This document shows positions 40,446-51,900 of a stretch of DNA of 64,000 nt, in pieces. A model generated the notes under the pieces. That model was given only the letters and a program-made list of their open reading frames with translations, ran no database searches and had not been told where the DNA came from. The stretch spans positions 186,001 to 250,000 of the forward strand of contig NZ_BMTL01000005.1 of assembly GCF_014649655.1 (NCBI RefSeq), read 5' to 3'. Position 1 is the stretch's first letter; each line of letters starts with the position of its first letter. The position numbers and the translations under genes were made by a program. This stretch comes from Streptomyces humidus (lineage in GTDB: Bacteria; Actinomycetota; Actinomycetes; Streptomycetales; Streptomycetaceae).

Positions 40446-41273
40446 CTACGGTTTGCGGGCGAGTCCGGCGGCGATGAGGTGTTCCCAGACCGTGAGCTCT
40501 CGCCCTGGGCCCTTGTTCCACGGGTTGTCGGTCTCGTCGGGACGCCACAGCGACGCGGGGACGATCCCGGGATCGAGAATCTCCAGGCCGTCCAGCAGGG
40601 AGGTGATCTCCGCGTCCGTACGCCACCGGCCGCGGCCGAACGTCTGCTGGAGGACCCTCTCGGCCTCTTCGGTTTCCGGGTTGTTGCCGGAGCGGAAGTG
40701 GCTGATGAAGAAGTAGCTTCCGGAGGGGACGTGGTCGCGCCAGTAGCGGACGATGCCGGCCGGGTCCTCCTCGTCGTTGACGTGGTGGAGGATCGCGCTG
40801 AGGATGACGGCGACGGGACGGGCGAAGTCGATGACGTCGAGGGTGTCGGGATGCGTGCGGACGCCTTCGGGGTCGCGCACGTCGACCGCCACGACGCGGG
40901 TCCGGTCGTTGTTCTCCAGCAGTGCGCGGCCGTGGACCAGCACCTGGAGGTCGGTGTCGACGTAGACGACCCGGGACTCGGGAGCGTGCCGTTGCGCGAC
41001 CTGGTGGACGTTGTCCGCGGTCGGCAGGCCACTGCCCAGGTCGATGAACTGCCGTATGCCGGTGGTCTTAGCGATCTCCCTGACCGCCCGCGTGAGGGCC
41101 GCGCGGTTGGCGAAGGCGATGGCCACCGAACCGGGCAGGTCGCGTTTGAACACGTCACCGATCGCACGGTCCACGGCGTAGTTGTCCTTGCCGCCGAGCA
41201 GGTAGTCGTAGACGCGCGCGATGCTGGGCTTGGTCGGGTCGATGGAGGAGCCTTCGTACGTCATGCCGGCCAT
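40446..41273 (-). CDS. DUF574-family SAM-dependent methyltransferase
   Basis: This 275-residue protein has the family signature KPSIARVYDYLLGGKDNYAV near the start, a SAM-binding IDLGSGLPT and the segment VVYVDTDLQVL. The family is greatly expanded in Streptomyces and its substrates are unknown. GGGGGAAGA precedes the ATG at 41273; an ATG three codons further in is possible. Its position says little about its role. Confidence 0.92.
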   Translation of the reverse strand: MAGMTYEGSSIDPTKPSIARVYDYLLGGKDNYAVDRAIGDVFKRDLPGSVAIAFANRAALTRAVREIAKTTGIRQFIDLGSGLPTADNVHQVAQRHAPESRVVYVDTDLQVLVHGRALLENNDRTRVVAVDVRDPEGVRTHPDTLDVIDFARPVAVILSAILHHVNDEEDPAGIVRYWRDHVPSGSYFFISHFRSGNNPETEEAERVLQQTFGRGRWRTDAEITSLLDGLEILDPGIVPASLWRPDETDNPWNKGPGRELTVWEHLIAAGLARKP

Positions 41274-41597
41274 TCTTCCCCCAACACCGCTTGCACGCGC
41301 TCGCTTTGGGTTCCCTCAGCCGGTCCGAGCGGCGCGACGGCATGGACGGCCCGGGTTCGGTGTCAGACACCTCGACCGGCTGACAGGCCGACTGAGCCGA
41401 CAGCCATCGGTGAGGGCGGCGGCATCGTGGTACGCGCCGCCGCTCATGAACGACAGATCAGCAGGGCGGATGACAGTCGGGGCCCAACACCGCTGTCGAT
41501 GCGCCCCGTTACTCGTCCGAGAGGTCGACGCGCCCTTTCGCCGGAGGCCCGGCACAGCTCATGGAGCGGTTCGCCCACGGCATGCGTGGCATGAGAG

Positions 41598-41637
41598 CGC
41601 CCGCCCACGACGTCGGCGAGACGGTCATGGGCGGGCG
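41598..41637 (-). terminator. Possible terminator after first IPT/TIG gene
   Basis: A 10-bp perfect stem (41598-41607 with 41628-41637) with a 20-base loop containing a smaller palindrome lies 65 bp past the stop of the IPT/TIG gene. Confidence 0.5.
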
Positions 41638-41702
41638 TGACGGGCGCCGACGCCTGGGAGGGGGGAGGGGGGGATGGCGCGGGCCCGTCGCCTCCGGGTG
41701 GA

Positions 41703-42449
41703 TCAGATGCCGGGGCCGGTGAGGTAGGTGAAGGCGTCGACGGCCGGGACCGACCCCGCGGGGTTGGTCACGACCACGTCGACCGCACCTGCGGTGCCGG
41801 GCGGGGTGACCGTCGAGAGCGTGGCCGCGTTGATCACCATGAACGATGCGGGGTTGCCGTCGAAGGTGACCGAGTCGGTGCTGTCGAGGTTGGTGCCGGT
41901 GATGGTCACCGCGGTTCCGCCCGAGACCGGGCCGGAGGCCGGAGTGACCGTGGCGATCGTGGGTTCGTTGACGTAGGTGTAGTGCAGCCCGTTGTTGACG
42001 CCTCCGGCGGTGGTGACGCTCACTCCCACCGGGCCTGCCGCGGCTCCCGCAGGGACCGTGACACTGAGCGAGCTGTCGGAGTTCACCGTCGGGACGGCGG
42101 TGACGCCGCCGAAGGAGACGCTCGTGGCGGTCGACAGGCCGGTTCCGGTGAGGGTGATGGCGTTGCCGCCGGCCAGCGGCCCGGAGCTGGTGCTCAGGGA
42201 CGACTTGAACGGTGCACCGACGTAGAAGAAGGGCACCGGGTTGCTGGTGCCGCCCGGAGTGGTCACCGTGACCCCGATCGTGCCCGTCCCCGACGGCGAG
42301 ACCGCGGTGACCTGGGTCGGAGAGACGTTGGTGACGCTGGTGGCCGGCTTGTCGCCGAACTTCACCGCGCTGGTGTTGGACAGGTTCGTGCCCGTGATGG
42401 TCACCAGGGTTCCGCCCCCGGTAGAGCCCTGATTGGGAGAGATCGGCAT
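41703..42449 (-). CDS. IPT/TIG-repeat protein 1 (three repeats)
   Basis: This 248-residue protein starts MPISPNQGSTGGGTLVTITG and consists almost entirely of three IPT/TIG immunoglobulin-like repeats of about 80 residues, each opening with a P.SGP..GG motif (for example ASGPVSGGTAVTITGTNLDS). GAGGAG precedes the ATG at 42449. There is no signal peptide or membrane segment, so export, if any, is non-classical. Two paralogues lie at 52821-53840 and 60616-61422. A copy of a repeated intergenic element (42666-42758) lies about 220-310 bp upstream. The role is unknown; adhesion or surface binding is a guess from the fold. Confidence 0.9.
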   Translation of the reverse strand: MPISPNQGSTGGGTLVTITGTNLSNTSAVKFGDKPATSVTNVSPTQVTAVSPSGTGTIGVTVTTPGGTSNPVPFFYVGAPFKSSLSTSSGPLAGGNAITLTGTGLSTATSVSFGGVTAVPTVNSDSSLSVTVPAGAAAGPVGVSVTTAGGVNNGLHYTYVNEPTIATVTPASGPVSGGTAVTITGTNLDSTDSVTFDGNPASFMVINAATLSTVTPPGTAGAVDVVVTNPAGSVPAVDAFTYLTGPGI

Positions 42450-43154
42450 GGGGACACTCCTCGACTCGCTGATTGATGGGACATGCGAGGAACCGGCCGA
42501 GCAGATGACCACCGCGGTTGAAGCGCTGTCAGCCACGGCGCCCTTCTCTGGCGTGTCGGCCCTGCGGGGCAAGCGGCAGAGCGAGAGCCGCCGACTCCAT
42601 GCGCCGGACCGTGCCTGGGCATGAAGAAACCGGCGTGGGCCTGCCCGTCTCACTCCCCCGGCACAGGGATGGGCAGCCCGCCGGTTCGCACTCTTAGTGA
42701 CGCACACACCCAATCGGGTGACAATGGGTCACCATCGGGGTTCACTCGAATGGAGTAGCGGGAGCTCTTGTCGGGCGGTGCGTCCAGGGCCTTTGACAGG
42801 GGGCGGCACCGCCGGCGATCTCTTCGCCTCCACAGAGGCGCGCTCTGTCGCGTCAAGCGGGGCCGAGGGCATCGCCGGATCCGCGTGGGCGGTGTTCAGC
42901 GGCGCCGACCGGGGATCGCCGGACTTGGCGTCACCTCCACGCCGTCCGGGCTCCTGTTGCATTCCGCGGTATTGCCACCGGGCGAACCACTCGGCTGCAC
43001 CGGCCGTTCGGCTGCTGGATTGCTGCGTACTTCACACCAATGCCGCACAACTCTCAGCCGAGCGGGCTCTTTGCCGAGTCGCCGCCCGGCGTGACCGTGA
43101 TGGGGGGCCTAACGTGTGCAGTCCCATGGGCGAGGAAATGGAAGGAGCTGACTC
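42450..43154. other. Intergenic region containing repeat copy A
   Basis: This 705-bp gap lies between divergent IPT/TIG gene 1 and the Ig-domain gene. It holds one copy of the repeated element. The remaining ~400 bp before the Ig-domain gene carries no convincing coding sequence; AAGGAG directly precedes the GTG at 43155. Confidence 0.6.
42666..42758. repeat. Repeated intergenic element, copy A
   Basis: The core GGGATGGGCAGCCCGCCGGTT (42666-42686) is followed by AGTGACGCA and ends with TCACC, CGGGG and ATGGAGTAG. The core differs by one base from copy B. An outside arm CTGCCCGTC (from about 42640) can pair with GATGGGCAG of the core. It lies upstream of the IPT/TIG gene 1 start. Confidence 0.72.
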
Positions 43155-43718
43155 GTGAAGCTTGGCTATAGGTGTGGCAAGTGGGCGGGGCTCACGTCGG
43201 TGGCCCTGGCGACCGTGACGGCCGTCGCCGCACCGGCATTCGCAGTCCCGTCGGGTACGACCGTCATTGCTTCACCGTCCGTAACCACCGTCAATACCTC
43301 AGTCGAATTCGATGTCACGGTCACCTGCGAATCCGACCCGAGCGGCGGTCTGGGCGTGACGTTCTTCGACAGCGGTGACTTGCTGAGCACGGTCCCCGTG
43401 GCAGCTGACGGTAAGGCCGCCTACACCACTTCGTTCAGCACGATCGGTTCTCACACCATCACCGCCGCATACAACGGCAACGGCTCCTGTGACGCCTCCA
43501 GCGGCAGCACCTCCGTTCAGGTTTCCGCAGCACCGGCTCCGCCCACTCCGACCCCCGGCAACTGTTTGCTCCTCTGCGGCGGAATTATCAACTTCGTGGT
43601 CGGGGACATCACCAACAACGTTGCGATCCCAGACCGTCGAGCGGGCGCGGAGACACCACATCTGCAAGGGCAGCACGCTCCCGGGCCGCGGCAGAGGCAC
43701 GGAGGCTCCCGCTTGTGA
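43155..43718 (+). CDS. Secreted Ig-like domain protein
   Basis: This 187-residue protein has a signal peptide (MKLGYRCGKWAGLTSVALAT, cut near AFA). Residues ~33-120 form one bacterial Ig-like (Big_3_5 type) domain with VTFFDSGDLLSTVPV and GSHTITAAYNGNGSC, and a Cys pair. A Pro/Thr linker leads to NCLLLCGGIINFVVGDITNN, and the last ~30 residues are basic and low-complexity, which may mean the 3' end is frameshifted or decayed. It starts at GTG 43155 after AAGGAG. Function is unknown; a surface or envelope role fits the neighbourhood. Confidence 0.78.
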   Translation: MKLGYRCGKWAGLTSVALATVTAVAAPAFAVPSGTTVIASPSVTTVNTSVEFDVTVTCESDPSGGLGVTFFDSGDLLSTVPVAADGKAAYTTSFSTIGSHTITAAYNGNGSCDASSGSTSVQVSAAPAPPTPTPGNCLLLCGGIINFVVGDITNNVAIPDRRAGAETPHLQGQHAPGPRQRHGGSRL

Positions 43719-44141
43719 CACCGCCACGGGGCCGAACGCGAACACGGGGCCGGGCCCGAAGCGGGGCTGAACCAGCGGCCGTCACGACGGTCGGTGCGAA
43801 GCAGTCGGCCGGTATCGGACCAAGGCCCGGCCGCATGGAACAGCGCGGTCCGAGAGGCACGTTCATGAAAAAGAAACCACCGTCTCGGGTATCGGGTCAC
43901 GACACCTGAGATCACCGGTCCGAATGAGCTTCTCCCGCTGCTCGGGAGGGGCTGATCAGCTTCCTCCCTCGTACCGGCGTGTCGATGGAGGGAGGCAGCG
44001 GCATCGTGTTTGGCTGTTTTTCCTGCTGCGCGCATCCAGAGTCGTCGTGTGGCGGGCGCAAGAATCCTGTTCAGGCGTTCTGAAGGCCTGGTCATCAGTG
44101 ACCTACAGAGTTCCCTTCAGAGTGAAAAGGTCGGTGAGCCC
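43719..44141 (+). other. Non-coding gap before the FAAL gene
   Basis: In this 423-bp stretch I find no supported gene. The FAAL frame is open from 44010, but the segment before 44142 lacks family similarity, so I treat it as leader sequence. No clear promoter was found. Confidence 0.5.
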
Positions 44142-45890
44142 GTGCCATCATTGGTGAAAGATACACTGAGCCACCATCTGGCTCACGTTGCTGCTCTCAC
44201 TCCGGACGAAACAGCTTTCACCTTCGTCGACTACGGGAAGGACCCTCAGGGAGCGAGTACCTCACTGACTTGGAAACAGCTCGATGACCGGGTAGGTGCG
44301 ACAGCCGACGGACTGCGTTGTGCGGGCGCGGTCGGCCGGAGAGTGGCGATCGTCGCGCCGCAGGGCCTCGAATACATTGTGGGTTTCCTCGGGGCTGCCC
44401 GGGCGGGAGCGATTGCGGTTCCCGTGTTCACTCCGTCCTTGCCCGGCCACAAGGAGAAACTCTCGGCGGTATTGCAGGACGCTTCCCCCGCGTTGGTGTG
44501 GACCGTCGAGGAGCTGCGTCAGTCACTCACCGGATCATTCGCGCCGAACGACTCACCCACCGGCTGCCGCGTCATCACGGAACGGGATCTGCGGAAGGCT
44601 GTGAAACAGTCCTCTGCAGAATTCGAAGACCCCAAGCCCACTGACCTGGCCTACCTGCAGTACACCTCGGGCTCCACCCGTGTCCCGTCCGGAGTGGAGA
44701 TCACGCACTCCAACGTGTGCACCAACGCCCGTCAGGCCCTCGAGGCCTACGACATCCGCCGGGGGCGCAACTGCACGGTGGGATGGCTGCCGCTCTACCA
44801 CGACATGGGGCTCGTGCTGGCTGTGGCGCTGCCGATCATCGGTCACCTGCCCTCGGTGCTCATGGATCCCCTGGCGTTCATCCAGCAGCCAGGGCGTTGG
44901 CTGCGACTGTTGACCCGGTACCCGGGGGCCATCACCGCAGCACCCAACTTCGCCTACGACTACGCCGTTCAGCGGGTGGGGGAGGAAGAGCGCGCCGGCC
45001 TCTCGCTCGGTTCCGTCAGTGCCATGGTCAACGGAAGTGAACCCATCGCGGCCCGCACTCTCGAGCGCTTCCAGGCGGCCTTCTCGCATGCCGGAATGCA
45101 GCGCAGGATCATGCGCCCCTCATACGGGCTTGCCGAGGCGACCGTATTCGTGTGCGCCTCTCACGCGGGGGAGGAGCCGACCGTCACGTCCTTCGACAGA
45201 AAGGCTCTGGGCCAGGGATGCGCCCGTGTCGTCGAGGTCGCGGAGGCAGCCGATCAGCAGGCGGCGGTCGACCTCGTGGCATGCGGGCGGCCCACCGGCC
45301 AGGAGATCGCGGTCGTCGATCCCACGACATGCCGACGTCGTGAAGAGGGCCAGATCGGCGAGATCTGGCTCCGCGGACCCAACGTCGGACGTGGCTACTG
45401 GCGCCGTCCCGACCAGAGCGGAACCACCTTCGGGGCGGTCCTCGTCGATGACGGCTCCGGCTCCTGGCTGCGAACCGGCGATCTGGGGGTGTGGCACGAC
45501 AAGCAGCTCTATGTCACCGGACGCCTCAAGGACCTGGTGATCGTCGACGGAACCAACCACTACCCGCACGACATCGAAGAGACGGTTCAAAACGCACATC
45601 CGGCGGTTCGCCGCCACCGCCTCGCGGCCTTCGCCGCCCCCACCGTCGACGGAGAACGCCTGGTCGTCGTAGCCGAGCACGGCCGGGAACTCGACCCCGG
45701 CCGGCTCGTCCAGGACGAGGTGGCGCGCGCTGTACGGGCAGCGGTCGCCACCGGACACGGCCTGGCCGTGCACGACTTCGTGCTCGTGCCCCCCGGCAGC
45801 GTTCCGCACACCACGAGCGGCAAGGTCGCCCGCAGCGCATGCCGCGACCGCTACCTGGCAGGTGAATGGACGGTCCGCCCCCACGTCTAG
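44142..45890 (+). CDS. Fatty acyl-AMP ligase (FAAL, FadD32-like)
   Basis: This 582-residue adenylate-forming enzyme has FAAL hallmarks: the P-loop YTSGSTRVPSGVEITHSNV, GWLPLYHDMGL, and KDLVIVDGTNHYPHDIE in the C-terminal part. FAALs activate a fatty acid as acyl-AMP and load it onto a carrier protein rather than CoA. The acceptor is probably the N-terminal ACP of the PKS that starts 51 bp downstream. I chose the GTG at 44142, which gives MPSLVKDTLSHHLAH, the usual FAAL start; AAAAGG lies upstream. Earlier in-frame starts (to 44010) are possible. The pairing mirrors fadD32-pks13 of mycobacteria. Confidence 0.9.
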   Translation: MPSLVKDTLSHHLAHVAALTPDETAFTFVDYGKDPQGASTSLTWKQLDDRVGATADGLRCAGAVGRRVAIVAPQGLEYIVGFLGAARAGAIAVPVFTPSLPGHKEKLSAVLQDASPALVWTVEELRQSLTGSFAPNDSPTGCRVITERDLRKAVKQSSAEFEDPKPTDLAYLQYTSGSTRVPSGVEITHSNVCTNARQALEAYDIRRGRNCTVGWLPLYHDMGLVLAVALPIIGHLPSVLMDPLAFIQQPGRWLRLLTRYPGAITAAPNFAYDYAVQRVGEEERAGLSLGSVSAMVNGSEPIAARTLERFQAAFSHAGMQRRIMRPSYGLAEATVFVCASHAGEEPTVTSFDRKALGQGCARVVEVAEAADQQAAVDLVACGRPTGQEIAVVDPTTCRRREEGQIGEIWLRGPNVGRGYWRRPDQSGTTFGAVLVDDGSGSWLRTGDLGVWHDKQLYVTGRLKDLVIVDGTNHYPHDIEETVQNAHPAVRRHRLAAFAAPTVDGERLVVVAEHGRELDPGRLVQDEVARAVRAAVATGHGLAVHDFVLVPPGSVPHTTSGKVARSACRDRYLAGEWTVRPHV

Positions 45891-45941
45891 GCACCTTCGA
45901 GCGAGCGACATCACACCAGGGCGTATCCAGGGGAGAGACGG

Positions 45942-48900
45942 ATGGAACCAGGCAGCGAAACGGCCGCGGAAGCCGGGTACGGGCCGGCCTCCGCAAGTCA
46001 GCTACGGCTGACCCTGCGGGAACTCGTCAGCCAGACATGCGGCATCCCTGAGAAGGAACTCGACGACACCCGGCCCTTGGTGGAATACGGCCTGACCTCA
46101 CGTGCCGCGGTCGGCCTGGCCGGACAGCTGGAGCAACTGCTGCACATCGCGCTGCCGGCGACGCTGCTCTGGGAGAGCCCGACCGTGGAGCGGCTCGTCC
46201 AGCACCTGGTCGCCATTCAGGAACCCGACGAGGCGCCACAGCAGGCCCACCCCTCGGGCGTCCTTCCCGAGACCGCCCGCGCCGAGGAGGAAGACGACGC
46301 TCGCGATGCGGCCTCAGGCGCGGGCTCCGTCGCCGTCATCGGCGTCGGCTGCCGCCTTCCCGGCGGCATCAGCGGCCCCGAAGCCTTCTGGAAACACCTC
46401 CTGGCGGGAAGCGACCTCGTAGGACACGCGTCCAGCAGCCGTCGGCGAGCCTTTGCCCCGGTCCCCGGCACAGACACGCAACCGGAACAGCCCGCCCACC
46501 AGGGAGCGTTCCTCGACGACATCGAGGCCTTCGACGCCGACCACTTCGGCATCACTCCACGCGAGGCCGAAGTCATGGACCCCCAGCAGCGTTTGCTGCT
46601 GGAGGTCACCTGCGAAGCACTGGACCATGCCGGACTTCCCGCACACGCGCTCGGCGACAGCGACACGGGAGTGTTCGTGGGCCTGAGCGCCCTCGAATAC
46701 GGTCACCTGACCACGGCGGACCCGACCCGGCTCACACCATGGACCAGCACCGGGGCCGCCGGAAGCATCGCGGCGAACCGGCTGTCCTACCTCTTCGACC
46801 TGCACGGCCCGAGCGTGACGATCGACTCGGCCTGTTCGTCGTCACTGGTGGCCGTGCACCAGGCCTGCCGGAGCCTGCTCAGCCGTGACTGCGACACCGC
46901 CCTCGCAGCCGGCGTCAACGTCCTCCTCTCACCCACCGTCACGGCGTCCTTCGAGCAAGCCGGAGCGCTGGCCGCGGACGGACGCTGCAAGCCCTTCGAC
47001 GCGGCGGCGGACGGTATCGCCCGGGGAGAGGGCTGCGGTGTCGTCGTCCTGAAGCGGCTGGCCGACGCCCAGCGCGACGGCGACAGGATCCTCGCCGTCA
47101 TCAAGGGCACCGCCGTCAACAACGACGGGCGCTCGGCCGGACTGATGGCACCCAACCCCGCGGCACAGGAAAGCCTTCTGCGCAGGGCGCTGGACAACGC
47201 CGAGGTCGAGCCCGGCAGCATCGACTACGTGGAGACACACGGGACCGGCACTCTCCTGGGAGACCCCATCGAGGCGGGCTCACTGGGCACGGTCCTCGGC
47301 CGCGGCAGGCCGGCCGAGCGACCACTCCTCATCGGCTCGGTGAAGAGCAACCTCGCCCACCTCGAGGGCGCCTCCGGTGTCGTCGGCCTGATCAAGACGG
47401 TACTGGCACTCCATCACCACCAGCTCCCCCCGAGTCTGCACTTCCACCGGCCCAATCCCCACATCGACTTCACCGGTCTGCGACTGCGCGTGGTCACCAC
47501 GCCCACCGCCTGGCCTCAGCACGGCTCCCGTCCTGCCCGGGCCGGCGTCTCCGCATTCGGCTTCGGCGGCACCAACGCGCATGTCATCCTCGAGCAGGCG
47601 CCCGCCGGCCCGGACGGCAGCCGGGCCGCCCAGCCGCGAACCGATGACGAGCACGGTGAGGACCCGCACGTGCTGGTCGTGTCCGCGCGGTCCAAGGAGC
47701 GCATCAGCGATGCGGCGGCCGGTCTTGCCCGGCTGACAGCGGCGGTCGACGCACCCGCCCTGCAGGACATCGCGCACACCCTCGCCCGCCACCGCAGGGG
47801 CCCGGCATGCGCGGCGGTCGTCGCGCGCACCCATCAACAGGCCACCACCCTGCTCACGGCGCTCGCACGTGGTGAAGAAGCCCCCGGTCTCGTATCACCC
47901 TGCTCCGGTGACCCGACCGTCCACCCGACATCCGACATCCGCAGACCGGTCTTCGTCTTCTCCGGCCACGGCTCCCAGTGGCACGGCATGGGGGCCGGCC
48001 TGCTGCGACACGACTCCCGCTTCGCCGCCATCGTGCACGACATGGACCCTGACTACCTGGCCGAAGCAGGCGTTCGCCTGAGCGACATGCTCTCCCGGCA
48101 AGCGGCCGACGGCGACGTGGATCATGTCCAGCCCTTGTTGTTCGGCATGCAGATCGCCCTGGCCCGGACTCTGGAAGCGTACGGTGTGCACCCTGGCGCC
48201 GTCATCGGCCACTCCATGGGAGAAGTCAGCGCCGCGGTCACCGCGGGGGCCCTCGAGCTGACCGACGGCCTCAGGGTCGTCCTGCGCCGGTCGGCGGAAC
48301 TCACCGTCATCGACTCCCAGGGCATCGGCGCGATGGCCGCCGTCCAACTGCCGGTCGAGGACCGCATGCGCGTCCTGTCGCGATTTCCCGGCGTCGAGAT
48401 CGCGGTGCATTCCTCACCGCGCCGATGCACGGTGGCAGGGCCGGCTGACAGCGTCCGGCAATTGGTCGACGAGCTGACCGCCCGAGGCGCTTTCGCCCGC
48501 CTCCTGAACGTCGGGGGAGCAGGACACTCCCCAGCCGTGGACCCCGCGGTGCCGCGACTGCGCGAGGCCCTGAACGGCCTGCGCCCCGGCAAGGCCAAGA
48601 CGGCCTGGTACAACACCGTGCTCGACGACCCACGCGCCAACGTCTGTCCGGACAGCGAATACTGGTGTGCCAACCTTCGCCGTCCCGTCCGGCTGCACCA
48701 GGCGGTAGAGGCAGCCGCGACAGACGGCAATGACCTCTTCCTGGAAGTCTCCCCCCACCCGATCGCTCTCATGCCGCTGAGCGAGACTCTCCAGGAAGTC
48801 GGCGACCCTGCACAGGCAGTTGTGATTCCGACCCTGCGCAAGGAGGGTGACGAAGCGGTGGATCTGCGTACCGCTCTCGCCCAACTGCACTTCGCGGGGG

Positions 48901-51900
48901 TCCAGTTGGACGAGGCATCCTTGTGGCCCGCCGGTGCCCGCATCGCGCTTCCCAGCCCCGCCTGGCGGCACAAGAGCTATTGGTTCGGCCACCGGGGATC
49001 CACCTCTGCCGCATCCAGCCCGTCTCACACCGTGCTCGGCAGGCGCACCGACGATCCACGCACGGATGCCGTGCTCTGGCAGACCGACCTGGGCACGGCG
49101 CATGCGGATGCCCCGCGGCGTCACCTCCACGGCCGGCCCGTCCTCACTCTCCCCGCAGCTGCCGCCCTGATGACCGCGGCAGTTCAGGAGAACCACGAGC
49201 ACGACCCCGTCACCGACGTGTGCCTCGAAGAACTTGTCGTCCACCGCTGGCTGCCCATCGCCGGCAGCACCCCCGTCACCCTCCTGTGGGAGCCCTCCGG
49301 CGGTCACGCGAAGGCCACGATCAACGCCCGTGGGACAGACGGCGTCTGGCACTGCTACGCATCCGCTCGAATCCACACCCGTCCCTCTCCGCCCGCGGAG
49401 GACACCTCCGGCACATCACCGCTCCTCACCAGCCGATGGGACCCCGGTGCGGACGGCGAATCCGCCACGCCAGGTCATGGAGAACTCCTCGCCGCGCTGC
49501 TGTACGCACCTGCCGGAACCATCGCAGAAGGCCCGGAGGACAACCTGCCTCGCGGGGCGACCTCGGAGACGGTTCCCACCGCCGTGCGGCGTCTGCACCT
49601 TCACAACCCCGCCGCAGAAGGCCCCTTCACCATCGAGGCCTTTCCGGCCCCCCTCGACGCGGTACCACCCGACGGCCCCGGCCTGCGATGGAACGTCGTC
49701 GCCACCGGAACGCGTACGCGCATCACCGCCGAAGGCGTGGAACTACGGCCCTCTGAGCACGAGGACGTGCCCAAACCGCTGGAAGCGCTGACCTACGACA
49801 TCCAGTGGCAGAAGTCTCCCCCCCTGCTCCCCGGTCACCTCGACCACGCACTGCTCCTGGCGGACGAGCCCGTGACCGGGGCCGACAGCACCGTGACGGC
49901 TCTCGGATCGGCGTTGCGGCAGAAGCAGGTGCGGACCACGACCGGCACAGGCTCACCCGACCACCTCGACCAACTGCTCGAGGACTGGCTGGGGAACACC
50001 CCCTCGGAGGGCCCCGGCGCCGTCGTGCTGCTCCTGAGCCGCCCGGCCGACCCTCACGACGCCGGGGCCCTGCACACCGCCACAAGGGTTGCCCGACGTC
50101 TCGCCTCCGTCACGCCGGGACAGCAGCACCCACGGCTATGGCTGGTCACCGAACGCGCCCGGTCCACGTCGCCGGACGAAGCCGGCGAGCCGCCGCTGGC
50201 GTCTCTGCGCGGGCTGGTGCGCGTGCTGAGTCTGGAAGAACCCGGGCTGAGGGCAAGCCTCGTGGACATCGACACCAGTCGTGACTCCATCGAGGACCTC
50301 GCACAGGAACTCCTCGGTGACAGCCCCGAGGACGAAGTCGCCTGGAGAGCGGGGACCCGCCTCGTCGCCCGTCTGGCCCGAGCGGACCTCACCGCACGAC
50401 AGCACACAGTGCCGTTCGCCCGCCGAGACGCCGCGTACATCATCACCGGCGGTCTGACCGGCCTCGGCCTGGCGACCGCCCGCCGCCTCGCCGATCAGGG
50501 AGCGGGCCGCCTGGTCCTCAACGGCAGGCGGCCCCCCACACCCGAAGTCCAGCAGGTCATCAGCGAGTTGCTCGCCGGCGGAACCTCCACCACGGTCGTC
50601 CGAGGCGACATCACCGATCCGGAGGTGGCGACACACCTCGTGCGGGCCGCCCTCAGCGAGGGCCATGCCCTGCGCGGAGTCGCCCACTGCGCCGGCGTCC
50701 TCCACGACAGGATGCTCACCGACCTCGACATCACCGACATCGACACCGTACTGCGGCCCAAGGTCCTGGGGGCACTCCACCTCGACAAGGCCCTCACCTC
50801 GCACGACCTCGACTGGTGGGTCTTCTACAGTTCGGCGGCCGCACTTCTCGGCTCGCCCGGCCAGTCGGGCTATGCGGCAGCCAACGCATGGCTGGACGCG
50901 ATGGCACAGCGCCGCAGAGCAGAGGGCAAGCCCGCCCTCTCCATCGCCTGGGGCCCCTGGAGCGGCATCGGCGCCGCTCCCGCCGACCGGAGCACGGCGC
51001 TCGAGCCGATCACCGTCTCCGAGGGGCTGGACGCCCTGCAGGCGCTCATCGTCCACAACCGGACCTACACGGGGGTCGTGTATCTCGACGGTGAACGGAT
51101 CACGGAGGCCTTCCCGAGCCTGTCCGACATCCCCTTCTTCGCCGATGCCCTCCAGGGCGACGCCGGGGTCCACGACGACTGGCCCGGCGCCGACCGCATC
51201 GACACGCTCGGCGACAACGCCGCCGACAAGGTCTATGAGCGCCTGGTCAAGCGTACGGCCGCCATCATGGGGTTCAGCGTGCCCGACCTCAGCGAAACGG
51301 TTCCCCTGCCCGCACTCGGCCTGGACTCCCTGATGGCCGTACGCATCCGGAACGCCGCCCGACAGGACTTCGCCGTCGAGCTGCCGGCGGACCTCATGCT
51401 GCGAGGCGCGACGCTGTGCGACATCGGAGAGGCCGTCCTCGACGGCCTCGGGCTCAGCGGTGCGACGCGCCACACCGAGACACCGCCGCCACCACCGGAC
51501 ACCACAGCAGTCCGCCCGGCTCCCTCACCTCTGCCGACGACGATTCAACCCCGTGACCCCGCTGAGCGTCTGGTGGCCGGCGCCTGGACCGAGGTCCTGC
51601 ACAGTCCGCCCGTGGACGTACGAGCCGACCTGGTCTCCTGCGGTGGGGACCGCAGCACGGCCGAGCGTCTCATCGAGGCGATCAACCGCAGGCTCGGCGA
51701 TGCCCGCCTGGATCTCACAGCCGAGGCCGTACTCACGCACCGTACAGTCGCTGCTCTCGCCGAACTGGTCCGCCCGGCAGTCAACCCGACGGGCGAGTCC
51801 GTCCTCACCACACTGCGCCCACCTGGCTCAGGCTCCTCCAGACTGCCGCTGTTCACCTTCCACCCGGCCGGGGGCCCCACCTCCGTCTACCGGCCCCTCA

